A DNA stretch of 7,903 nt, from the NCBI GenBank assembly GCA_036276195.1, contig DATBED010000009.1:1-7903 (forward strand), in the 5' to 3' direction. Below are positions 1 through 5,460 of this stretch, one piece after another. This stretch comes from DATBED01 sp036276195. GTDB taxonomy: Bacteria > Patescibacteriota > Saccharimonadia > Saccharimonadales > UBA4665. The position numbers were made by a program, and so were the translations under genes. Under the pieces are notes generated by a model. It saw only the letters and a list, made by a program, of their open reading frames with translations. It was not told where the DNA came from and searched no databases. The first letter of the stretch is position 1. Each line of letters starts with the position of its first letter.

Positions 1-269
1 TAGTAATAGTGGCAGCGATTGTCGGTGTCGGGCTTTACGTAGTCCATCAGAAGAGCAATTCCGATAACACCTTGAGCAGTACTACCAGTAACACGACCGC
101 CAAGTCACCAAGCGGCACCACGGCTAGCGTGCAACAGTTAACGCAACAAGATGCTAAAACTGAAACGGCCGCCGAGGCGGCCGGCGATAGCGCCACCCAA
201 CAAGACACTACTAGCGCTAACAGTGCCGTCAGCGCTTTAGGAGGAGCATACAATGAAGCGAGCTACTAA
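1..269 (+). CDS. C-terminal part of a small membrane-anchored, pilin-like surface protein (5' end outside window)
   Basis: The reading frame is open to the left edge (codons from position 3), so the GTG at 9 is probably not the true start and the N-terminus lies outside the window. The visible part begins with the end of a hydrophobic helix (VIVAAIVGVGLYVV), followed by about 70 residues rich in Ser, Thr, Gln and Ala with no cysteine, which suits an extracytoplasmic low-complexity tail. Many Saccharibacteria encode short proteins of this layout with a prepilin-like GFSxVE N-terminus just before such a helix; that part cannot be checked here. It ends with TAA at 267-269 and overlaps the next gene by 17 bp. 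That gene's Shine-Dalgarno site lies inside this reading frame, so the two are probably co-transcribed and translationally coupled. The pilin-like assignment is an inference; a generic anchored surface protein is the alternative. Confidence 0.6.
   Translation, partial: VIVAAIVGVGLYVVHQKSNSDNTLSSTTSNTTAKSPSGTTASVQQLTQQDAKTETAAEAAGDSATQQDTTSANSAVSALGGAYNEASY
239..246 (+). promoter_or_regulatory. Strong Shine-Dalgarno site for the exported repeat protein
   Basis: AGGAGGAG lies 6-8 nt upstream of the ATG at 253, inside the end of the preceding reading frame. It fixes the start of the downstream gene. It is also the clearest Shine-Dalgarno site in the window, in contrast to several genes here that have none. 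Confidence 0.8.
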
Positions 270-1050
270 ATTCACGAAGAAGGCCTTTGCAGCTAGCTCG
301 ATCGTTACTTTAGCTAGCCTGGTGATTATGCCGGCTACCAGCTTGGCAGTCGGCCATGCCGAAGTGACGACCGCCACTAGTACTACCGGCAAAACCAGCC
401 CGTTTTGCACCAAGCTGTCTAGTGATGCCAGCTCGATTACCTCTAAAATGGGCGGTTTACAGGGTAAGGTTACCCAGGCCTGGGTCCAACAAGACCAGAA
501 GTTGAGCACAGACTGGCAGAATGTTGACCAAAAGGTGGCGACCGACCGCCAAACAGCCGATACCGAAAGAGCAGCCGACTTTACCAAGCTGGAAGCTAAG
601 GCGACAACCGGCACCCAAAAACAAGCTGCTCAAACCTATGAAGCAGCCGTCAACACTGCCGTGTCTACCCGACGCTCTGCCTACGATGTCGCCCGACAAA
701 CCTTCCGCGACGGGGTTAAATCGGCTATAGCTACTCGCCGCTCGACTGTCGATAGCCAGACTTCTAGTTTTAACGACTCAGTTAATTCAGCCATAGCCAC
801 GGCCGAAGCCAGCTGTAATAGCGATCCGAGCAGTGGCACAGCTACCCGCACGGCCTTTGTTAGCAGCTTGCGCACGGCCCGCCAGAGCTTCACGGCCGAT
901 CGTAAAGACGACAGCAAGGTTGGCTTCCAAGTGCAACAGTTGGCGGCCACGCGTGACGCCGTCTTCAAGGCTGCCGACCAGGTCTTCCAAACTAGCCTGA
1001 CGACAGCCCGCCAAACTCTAATCCAGGCCTTTGGCAAGACCTCCATTTAA
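253..1050 (+). CDS. Exported alanine/threonine-rich helical protein with 22-residue repeats, function unknown
   Basis: This is a 265-residue protein. It starts with a clear signal peptide: a basic N-region (MKRATKFTKK), a hydrophobic core at about 11-27, and a likely signal peptidase I site near ATSLA/VGHA (residues 32-36). The mature part is almost entirely helix-forming, rich in Ala, Thr, Ser, Gln, Arg and Asp, with regularly spaced charges suggesting a long amphipathic or coiled-coil rod. Residues 132-153 and 154-175 form two 22-residue repeats (VNTAVSTRRS and VKSAIATRRS at equivalent places), and a third partial copy starts at 176. There are only two cysteines, C52 and C188, at the ends of the rod, which could form a disulphide. 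There is no membrane helix beyond the signal. The start is set by the AGGAGGAG site. From memory, similar secreted helical proteins of unknown function occur in Patescibacteria near pilin-like genes. A role at the cell surface is inferred; no enzymatic motif is visible. Confidence 0.85.
   Translation: MKRATKFTKKAFAASSIVTLASLVIMPATSLAVGHAEVTTATSTTGKTSPFCTKLSSDASSITSKMGGLQGKVTQAWVQQDQKLSTDWQNVDQKVATDRQTADTERAADFTKLEAKATTGTQKQAAQTYEAAVNTAVSTRRSAYDVARQTFRDGVKSAIATRRSTVDSQTSSFNDSVNSAIATAEASCNSDPSSGTATRTAFVSSLRTARQSFTADRKDDSKVGFQVQQLAATRDAVFKAADQVFQTSLTTARQTLIQAFGKTSI
646..816 (+). repeat. In-frame 66-bp (22-residue) tandem repeats in the exported protein gene
   Basis: Bases 646-711 and 712-777 encode aligned 22-residue units sharing the pattern V-x-[ST]-A-[VI]-x-T-R-R-S with F-x-D near the end. 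A third, diverged unit runs from 778 to about 816 (SVNSAIATAEASC). The similarity is clearer in protein than in DNA, so the duplication is old or kept by selection on the helix. Confidence 0.65.
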
Positions 1051-1056
1051 GAGTAT

Positions 1057-1087
1057 TTACCGGCACTCTAGCCGATGATGCCGGTAA
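1057..1087. terminator. Hairpin at the convergent gene ends, possible bidirectional terminator
   Basis: A perfect 9-bp inverted repeat (TTACCGGCA at 1057-1065 and TGCCGGTAA at 1079-1087) encloses a 13-nt loop. It sits where the plus-strand exported protein gene and the minus-strand NRAMP gene converge with only 17 bp between their stops, and it covers the NRAMP stop codon. Neither side has a proper T-run, so its strength as an intrinsic terminator is uncertain. Confidence 0.45.
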
Positions 1088-2327
1088 CCACCACGGCTAG
1101 CGACAAGACACTAATAATGGCCACGCAAACCGCCGCCACTTTGCGGAAAAGCGGTCCGTTAGCGGCGTTACCGAGCAGGTCTTTGTTGTTGGCCAAAATT
1201 AAAATGTAAGTTAGCAGAATGGGAGTGATGATGCCGTTCAAAATCTGAGCATTAACCAATGTTTTAATCAGGTTACTTAGTGATAGGGAGACTACGGCGC
1301 CGATCACTATCTGGATGGTAAACAGGCTAATGAAAATTGGCGCTTCGCGGAAGCGCTTGCCAACGCTACGTTCCGATCCGACAGCCTCGCTGACGGCGTA
1401 GGCAGTCGATAAGGGAACAATAGCAGCGGCCAAGGCGCTGGCGCCTAGAAGGCCAATCCCGAATAACTGCCCGGCGAACTGGCCAGCCACCGGCTGAAGC
1501 GCCCGGGCGGCATCGGCCGCCGTATTAAGCGGTGCCCGTGTTTTAATGGCTGCGGCCGTGGCAATGATGATGAACATACTTATTAGCACGGCAAAAATTG
1601 AGCCCAATATGGTGTTAAGGCGTTCGCGTTTGTACTCATCCGGCCCGATACCTTTATCGGGCACGGCTGCCGCCACGTAAAACTGCATATACGGCGTGAT
1701 GGTAGTGCCAATTAAGGCCACACCCAACAACAGGAAGCCTTTAGTGAATAAAAAATGCGGCCAAACCAATTGGCTGGCCGCCTCGCTTAGGTGCGGTTTA
1801 GCCAAAAAAGCGGCTACCGGGTAAGTCAGAAAGGCTAGAGATAAAGCTAGCAGAATACGTTCCACTCGGCGATAGCTGCTAAAGACCACTAACGACCAAA
1901 TAAAAACGGCCGCAATCGGCACAGAGATGTAACGGCTGACATGAAAGAGTTCTAAGCCGGCGGCAATACCGGCAAATTCACTAACCACCAAACCGATGTT
2001 AGCAATTACAAAAGCCACTAGCGCCAGTGAGGCCAGGCGCAGCGAGAATTGCTCGCGTATTAGTGAGCCCAGCCCTTCGCCAGTGTAAGCTCCCAGACGG
2101 GCGCACATTTCTTGAACAATTATTAGCGCCACCGAAACCATTAACATGAAAAAAAGTGTGCGGTAGCCGAACTGGGCACCGGCCGAAGCGTAAGTAGCGA
2201 TGCCCCCGGCGTCGTTGCCGGCATTAGCGGCGATCAAGCCCGGGCCGGCTAGCGCTAGAAGAGCGACGCTTAAGCGGGTGAGGCGTTTATGAGGGATCCG
2301 GACTTTTTCGGTGTCGGTATCATTCAT
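1068..2327 (-). CDS. NRAMP-fold divalent cation transporter with non-canonical metal site (DAGG / TPY), possibly Mg2+ type
   Basis: The protein has 419 residues and about 11 membrane helices, with the NRAMP (SLC11, MntH) fold recognisable from GPGLIAANAGNDAGGIATYASAGAQ in TM1, QEMCARLGAYTGEGL in the TM2 region, and GTTITPY in TM6. In canonical MntH, TM1 carries DPGN and TM6 carries MPH as ligands for Mn2+ or Fe2+. Here TM1 reads D39-A40-G41-G42 and TM6 reads T211-P212-Y213, so the Asn, Met and His ligands are gone while the Asp stays. Loss of the sulphur ligand and an enlarged site are, as I recall, features of the NRAMP-related Mg2+ transporters (NRMT). In TM3 the canonical DLAE is VVSE, so one proton-path acid is also missing. 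I chose the ATG at 2327: it gives a 4-bp ATGA overlap with the upstream gene and an AAGG 8 nt upstream. An ATG at 2333 adds only two residues and has AAGG too close. The substrate is inferred. Confidence 0.9.
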   Translation of the reverse strand: MNDTDTEKVRIPHKRLTRLSVALLALAGPGLIAANAGNDAGGIATYASAGAQFGYRTLFFMLMVSVALIIVQEMCARLGAYTGEGLGSLIREQFSLRLASLALVAFVIANIGLVVSEFAGIAAGLELFHVSRYISVPIAAVFIWSLVVFSSYRRVERILLALSLAFLTYPVAAFLAKPHLSEAASQLVWPHFLFTKGFLLLGVALIGTTITPYMQFYVAAAVPDKGIGPDEYKRERLNTILGSIFAVLISMFIIIATAAAIKTRAPLNTAADAARALQPVAGQFAGQLFGIGLLGASALAAAIVPLSTAYAVSEAVGSERSVGKRFREAPIFISLFTIQIVIGAVVSLSLSNLIKTLVNAQILNGIITPILLTYILILANNKDLLGNAANGPLFRKVAAVCVAIISVLSLAVVVTGIIG

Positions 2328-3643
2328 GACCATAACCTTGGGAAGTGGAAGCGGCCATAGTCGGGCAGTAGGGCGTCAACAATGTCGTCGGCCAGTATGC
2401 GGCCAATCGGTTGCCGTTTTTCATCAAGCACTACTATCGAAGATCGGCGGCTTTCCACCAATAATTCGGCCACCCGCCGGATTGGTTCGGTAGCGTCAAC
2501 CGTTACTACCGGCGGCAGTTTAATCAATTTACCTAGTTTGTCTTCCGGGTTGGCCATTAAGAGGTCAAGCAGCGGGATGTCGTGCACAAATTGGCCATCA
2601 GCGTTGGTTATAACCACGGCATCGAGGTTGCCCAGCTCGTCTTTGTCAACCTTAAACCGTTCGCGCACGCTGGCTATGGTTTCATTGGCTCCGCTAACCA
2701 TAAGCGAGGTGTTCATCAGGCCGCCGGCGGTATCTTCGTCATAAGACAGCACTTCTTCTACCTGGGCGACGCTGTTCTTGGTCATGTGCTTTAGCAGGTC
2801 TTCACGTAATAAGGGATCAACGTCACGCAAGGCGTCAGCGGCTTCATCGGGCTCCATCTTAGATAAGTAACGGGCGATCTCGCTAGGAGTTGATTCGCGC
2901 AAAATAGTTTCCAGCTCTTCCGGCTCCATCTCTTCCAGGGCGTCGGCAGCTTGCTCGGGTGTTAGTGACTTAAGCAGTTCGCGGCGTTCGTTGCGCCCGA
3001 GGTCTTCTAGCAAGTCGGCTAATTCACCAGGCCGCATGCGGCGCAGTTCCTGCCGTTTGGAGGATAATTTGAGATTACGCTGAGCAGTGTCTTGGCCACC
3101 GAAGCTTTGAATGGTTGCCCAGTCGATCACGGCATCTGGAGTGGGGCGGGATCGCATCTGGCGTGGCCCGAGCCGGCGCAGCAGGGAACGGTAGCCCACG
3201 TCCAGTCCGACCAAACGGATGTGGCCGCCGACCGGCGCCAGATATAAGTCGGAGGCCCGCACTACGCGGGCCCCGTCGACATCGATCAGTTGGTGGTCTA
3301 GCACTTCGCCGCCGAGGCGTACTTCCCCCTCCCGAGACTTAAAATCGCGCAGATCCAGCTTGGCATTATTAAGCAGTACCTTATCGGGTTTCAGTTGGGC
3401 TAGGTTTTCGGCGCCAATCCAGACTTGGCGACCGGCCACCTTCACAATTAGGCCGGTCAGCGGCGGGTAATTTTCACTGTTGTCCCATCGAAATACCAGA
3501 TCGGCCAGCTTGCCTATTCTCTGCCCGTACTGATTAACTACATCTTGGCCAACTACGCCGGCCAGCGAAACCAGCGATCCTTTAAATTGCTTAAGCCGTC
3601 TAGAACCAGTCCTTTCAGCCAAGGGCCGAAGTTTTAAAGCCAT
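2324..3643 (-). CDS. Soluble PRC-barrel / MgtE_N / CBS-pair protein, probable cation sensor for the NRAMP transporters
   Basis: The protein has 439 residues. In order: two PRC-barrel-like beta domains (about 25-105, with VGQDVVNQYGQRIGKLADL, and about 110-160), a basic linker, an MgtE_N superhelical domain (about 195-298, with repeated LxxMxPxEAADAL patterns such as LTPEQAADALEEMEPEE and KMEPDEAADAL), then two CBS domains (about 300-368 starting YDEDTAGGLM, and about 372-428 ending in PIGRILADDIVDALL). In MgtE Mg2+ channels, the N domain and CBS pair bind Mg2+ and gate the C-terminal pore; here no membrane helix follows and the protein ends at PRLWS. The gene starts 54 bp from a divergent NRAMP gene and overlaps the next NRAMP gene by 4 bp. 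It is therefore likely a cytosolic partner that senses Mg2+ or nucleotide and controls one or both pores. Domain calls are firm; the partnership is inferred. Confidence 0.9.
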   Translation of the reverse strand: MALKLRPLAERTGSRRLKQFKGSLVSLAGVVGQDVVNQYGQRIGKLADLVFRWDNSENYPPLTGLIVKVAGRQVWIGAENLAQLKPDKVLLNNAKLDLRDFKSREGEVRLGGEVLDHQLIDVDGARVVRASDLYLAPVGGHIRLVGLDVGYRSLLRRLGPRQMRSRPTPDAVIDWATIQSFGGQDTAQRNLKLSSKRQELRRMRPGELADLLEDLGRNERRELLKSLTPEQAADALEEMEPEELETILRESTPSEIARYLSKMEPDEAADALRDVDPLLREDLLKHMTKNSVAQVEEVLSYDEDTAGGLMNTSLMVSGANETIASVRERFKVDKDELGNLDAVVITNADGQFVHDIPLLDLLMANPEDKLGKLIKLPPVVTVDATEPIRRVAELLVESRRSSIVVLDEKRQPIGRILADDIVDALLPDYGRFHFPRLWS

Positions 3644-3649
3644 GCCGTT

Positions 3650-3655
3650 ATTGTA
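3650..3655 (-). promoter_or_regulatory. Predicted -10 box of the PRC/MgtE_N-NRAMP operon, leaderless
   Basis: Read on the minus strand, TACAAT ends 6 nt before the ATG at 3643, which puts the expected transcription start on the A of the start codon. No Shine-Dalgarno site is present. No convincing -35 is seen about 17 bp upstream (TTTCTC). Confidence 0.45.
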
Positions 3656-3657
3656 CC

Positions 3658-3666
3658 TGTTATACT
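3658..3666 (+). promoter_or_regulatory. Extended -10 promoter of the second NRAMP gene
   Basis: TGTTATACT matches the extended -10 form TGnTATAAT with one mismatch. It predicts a start near 3673 and a 25-nt leader before the ATG at 3698. No good -35 is visible, which is tolerated in extended -10 promoters. It lies only a few bases from the oppositely directed -10 at 3650-3655, so the two promoters may compete. Confidence 0.5.
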
Positions 3667-3697
3667 ATATTAGAGAAAATGACCTAGAAATATAAAT

Positions 3698-5062
3698 ATG
3701 GCCAAAAAAGATTACCTTAAACGTAGTGCCGAGTTCCCGGCCGAAGTGCTCGATGAGACGATTCAAGTTGGTCAGCAGCTTAGCCATAATTTGCCGACCG
3801 ATATGATAGCCCGCAAAGGTAAGGACTATTGGCACATGCTAGGCCCTGGCCTAACTACCGGCGCCTCCGATGATGACCCTTCAGGCATTGCCACTTACTC
3901 ACAAACCGGCGCCCAGTACGGTTTTCAGCTGTTGTGGTTAGCGGCCTTTACTTATCCGCTAATGTCTATCGTGCAGGAAATGTGTGCCCGGATTGGTCTG
4001 GTGACCGGCCGGGGCCTGGCCGGTAACATCCGGCTGCATTTCTCGCCCAAAGTTATCTACTTGTCGGCCCTGTTCCTATTTGCCGCCAACGCTTTTAACA
4101 TTGGAGCCGACCTCGGGGCCATGGCTAAAGGTGTCCAATTGTTGGAACCGCGTTGGAGTTTTAGCTTTCTAGTACTCGGATTTACTCTTCTAAGTTTCGG
4201 CTTGCAGATTTTTACACCTTACGCTCGTTACGCCCGCTATCTTAAATGGCTGGCCATGGTGTTGTTTGCTTATGTGGCCTCGGCCCTACTGGCGCATTTG
4301 CGTTGGAGCGAAGTAATTAAGCATGCCATCGTGCCGCATATTACTTTTAGCAAAGACCAATTGTTGCTGATTTGCGCTATCTTGGGCACGACCATCTCAC
4401 CATACCTGTTTTTTTGGCAGACCTCGCAGGAAGTTGAGGAGCAAATCCTGCAGGGCAAAACAACCGTTAAAATGCGTCAAGGCGCCGTTAAGGAAGACGT
4501 ACGCAGTATGCGTATTGATGTCTGGTCGGGCATGTTCCTATCGAATGTAGTAATGTTCTTTATTATTGCCACCTGCGGGGCTTTGCTGTTCTCGCACGGT
4601 ATTACAAACATCAACAGCGCATCGCAGGCGGCCGAGGCTCTGCGCCCGTTCGCCGGCAACCAAACCTACTTATTATTTGCTGTTGGAATTATCGGCACCG
4701 GACTTTTAACCATTCCGGTACTGGCCGGCTCCAGTTCGTATGCCATAGCCGAGAGTTTTCGCTGGAAGGAAGGGCTAGACACTAAACTGCACAAAGCCCA
4801 CGCCTTCTACGGCATAATCATCATTGCCATGCTGGTCGGGTTGGGGCTGAACTTTATCGGCCTGGATCCGATCAAAGCCCTGATTTATTCGGCTGTAGCC
4901 AACGGCATCGTGGCGCCGATCGTATTAGTGCCCATCGTACTCATTAGCAGCAACAAAAAAATTATGGGGCAATGGGTCAACAAGCCCATCATTACTTTTA
5001 TTGGCTGGTTGGTAGTGGCTCTAATGGCTATAGCCGGCGTGGCGGCTATTCTGACCCTTTAG
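3698..5062 (+). CDS. Second NRAMP-fold cation transporter with DPSG / SPY metal site
   Basis: The protein has 454 residues: a hydrophilic N-terminal extension of about 45 residues, then about 11 membrane helices with the NRAMP fold (GPGLTTGASDDDPSGIATYSQTGAQYG in TM1, QEMCARIGLVTGRGL after TM2, LGTTISPYLFFWQTSQEVEEQ in TM6 and after). The canonical DPGN is D60-P61-S62-G63 and the canonical MPH is S234-P235-Y236, so the Met and His are lost. In TM3 it reads ADLGA, keeping the Asp but not the Glu of the canonical DLAE, the reverse of the minus-strand NRAMP. It also has an extra hydrophilic loop at about 245-275 after TM6 with many charges (EEQILQGKTTVKMRQGAVKE). The ATG at 3698 has no Shine-Dalgarno site but follows an extended -10 promoter. 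It is divergent from the sensor-like gene and so probably belongs to the same cation module. Metal specificity cannot be read from sequence; Mn2+/Fe2+ of the MntH type is unlikely given the ligands. Confidence 0.9.
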   Translation: MAKKDYLKRSAEFPAEVLDETIQVGQQLSHNLPTDMIARKGKDYWHMLGPGLTTGASDDDPSGIATYSQTGAQYGFQLLWLAAFTYPLMSIVQEMCARIGLVTGRGLAGNIRLHFSPKVIYLSALFLFAANAFNIGADLGAMAKGVQLLEPRWSFSFLVLGFTLLSFGLQIFTPYARYARYLKWLAMVLFAYVASALLAHLRWSEVIKHAIVPHITFSKDQLLLICAILGTTISPYLFFWQTSQEVEEQILQGKTTVKMRQGAVKEDVRSMRIDVWSGMFLSNVVMFFIIATCGALLFSHGITNINSASQAAEALRPFAGNQTYLLFAVGIIGTGLLTIPVLAGSSSYAIAESFRWKEGLDTKLHKAHAFYGIIIIAMLVGLGLNFIGLDPIKALIYSAVANGIVAPIVLVPIVLISSNKKIMGQWVNKPIITFIGWLVVALMAIAGVAAILTL

Positions 5063-5100
5063 TTTTACGTGGTTTTCAACGACTCTCTAATCTCGATGCT

Positions 5101-5109
5101 TGCTATAAT
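5101..5109 (+). promoter_or_regulatory. Extended -10 promoter of the tRNA pair
   Basis: TGCTATAAT is a perfect extended -10 element. It predicts a transcription start near 5116, 4 nt before the mature tRNA-Thr. No consensus -35 is seen at 17 bp spacing. It lies in the 57-bp gap after the second NRAMP gene. Confidence 0.7.
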
Positions 5110-5119
5110 ACTTCGGTAC

Positions 5120-5196
5120 GCCACCTTAGCTCAGTTGGCTAGAGCACCGCTTTCGTAAAGCGGGGGTCATCGGTTCGAACCCGATAGGTGGCTCCA
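5120..5196 (+). tRNA. tRNA-Thr, anticodon CGU
   Basis: A complete cloverleaf: acceptor GCCACCT/AGGTGGC, D-arm GCTC...GAGC, anticodon stem CCGCT/AGCGG with loop TTCGTAA (anticodon CGT, reads ACG), five-base variable loop GGGTC, T-arm ATCGG-TTCGAAC-CCGAT, discriminator T and an encoded CCA at 5194-5196. It is the first of two tandem tRNA genes, separated by 4 nt and probably cut from one transcript. Confidence 0.95.
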
Positions 5197-5200
5197 GTCA

Positions 5201-5275
5201 GCGGGTGTCGTATAACGGCTATTATGTAGCCTTCCCAAGGCTAAGACGCGGGTTCGACTCCCGCCACCCGCACCA
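5201..5275 (+). tRNA. tRNA-Gly, anticodon CCC
   Basis: Acceptor GCGGGTG/CACCCGC, anticodon stem TAGCC/GGCTA with loop TTCCCAA (anticodon CCC, reads GGG), T-arm GCGGG-TTCGACT-CCCGC, discriminator A and an encoded CCA at 5273-5275. The D-stem (GTAT with ATTAT) is weak, with a wobble and one mismatch, but A/T-rich D-arms are common in tRNA-Gly. No obvious intrinsic terminator follows. Confidence 0.92.
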
Positions 5276-5322
5276 CAATTTAACTTTTAGTCCCTCGAGT
5301 ACTGCCAGATCAAGAAAAGCTA

Positions 5323-5346
5323 CGTTCTGACTCGATCCCTTATAAA
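5323..5346 (+). repeat. Possible degenerate copy of the CGTTCTGAC repeat
   Basis: CGTTCTGAC at 5323-5331 is identical to 6226-6234 and is followed by TCGATCCCTTATAA, which resembles CCCTTTAATG there after a short gap. It lies in the 185-bp space between tRNA-Gly and the NagB-family gene. That space otherwise holds AT-rich sequence, a second GTTCTAAC at 5404-5411, and a 5-bp hairpin, AAGAA-CGA-TTCTT, at 5366-5378. The copy is short enough that chance remains possible. Confidence 0.3.
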
Positions 5347-5440
5347 CATGGCATTTCAAGCACAGAAGAACGATTCTTATCTGTTAAATGCATATAAATT
5401 CTAGTTCTAACTTTCGCATGATAACTTCATATCAAGAACG

Positions 5441-5459
5441 TATTATCGTATCGTATTAT
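5441..5459 (+). promoter_or_regulatory. Possible -10 region of the NagB-family gene
   Basis: TATTAT at 5441-5446 and again at 5454-5459 lie just upstream of the ATG at 5461; the first would give a leader of about 8 nt. No Shine-Dalgarno site and no good -35 are seen. The region is a small AT-rich quasi-repeat (TATTATCG/TATCGTATTATT), so the exact element is uncertain. Confidence 0.3.
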
Positions 5460-5460
5460 T

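Noticed and set aside
237..614. Minus-strand frame of 125 residues opposite the exported protein gene
   Set aside because: It is antisense to a gene with a signal peptide, a strong Shine-Dalgarno site and repeats. It has no start signal and its composition is that of a shadow frame.
681..1046. Minus-strand frame of 121 residues
   Set aside because: It mirrors the repeat-rich exported protein; the long open frame follows from low stop-codon density in a GC-biased gene, and it has no recognisable domain.
3115..3342. Plus-strand frames within the PRC/MgtE_N gene (also 2382-2744)
   Set aside because: They are Arg/Pro/Ser-rich antisense shadows of a gene with clear domains, with no start signals.
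5186..5275. tRNA 3' end as an attachment site with a duplicated att copy downstream
   Set aside because: I looked for repeats of the T-arm and acceptor ends (for example CCGCCACCCGCA) further right and found none in the window.
5348..5404. 18-residue small frame (MAFQAQKND...) between tRNA-Gly and the NagB-family gene
   Set aside because: It is very short, has no Shine-Dalgarno site and no -10 box at leaderless distance; it is probably chance.
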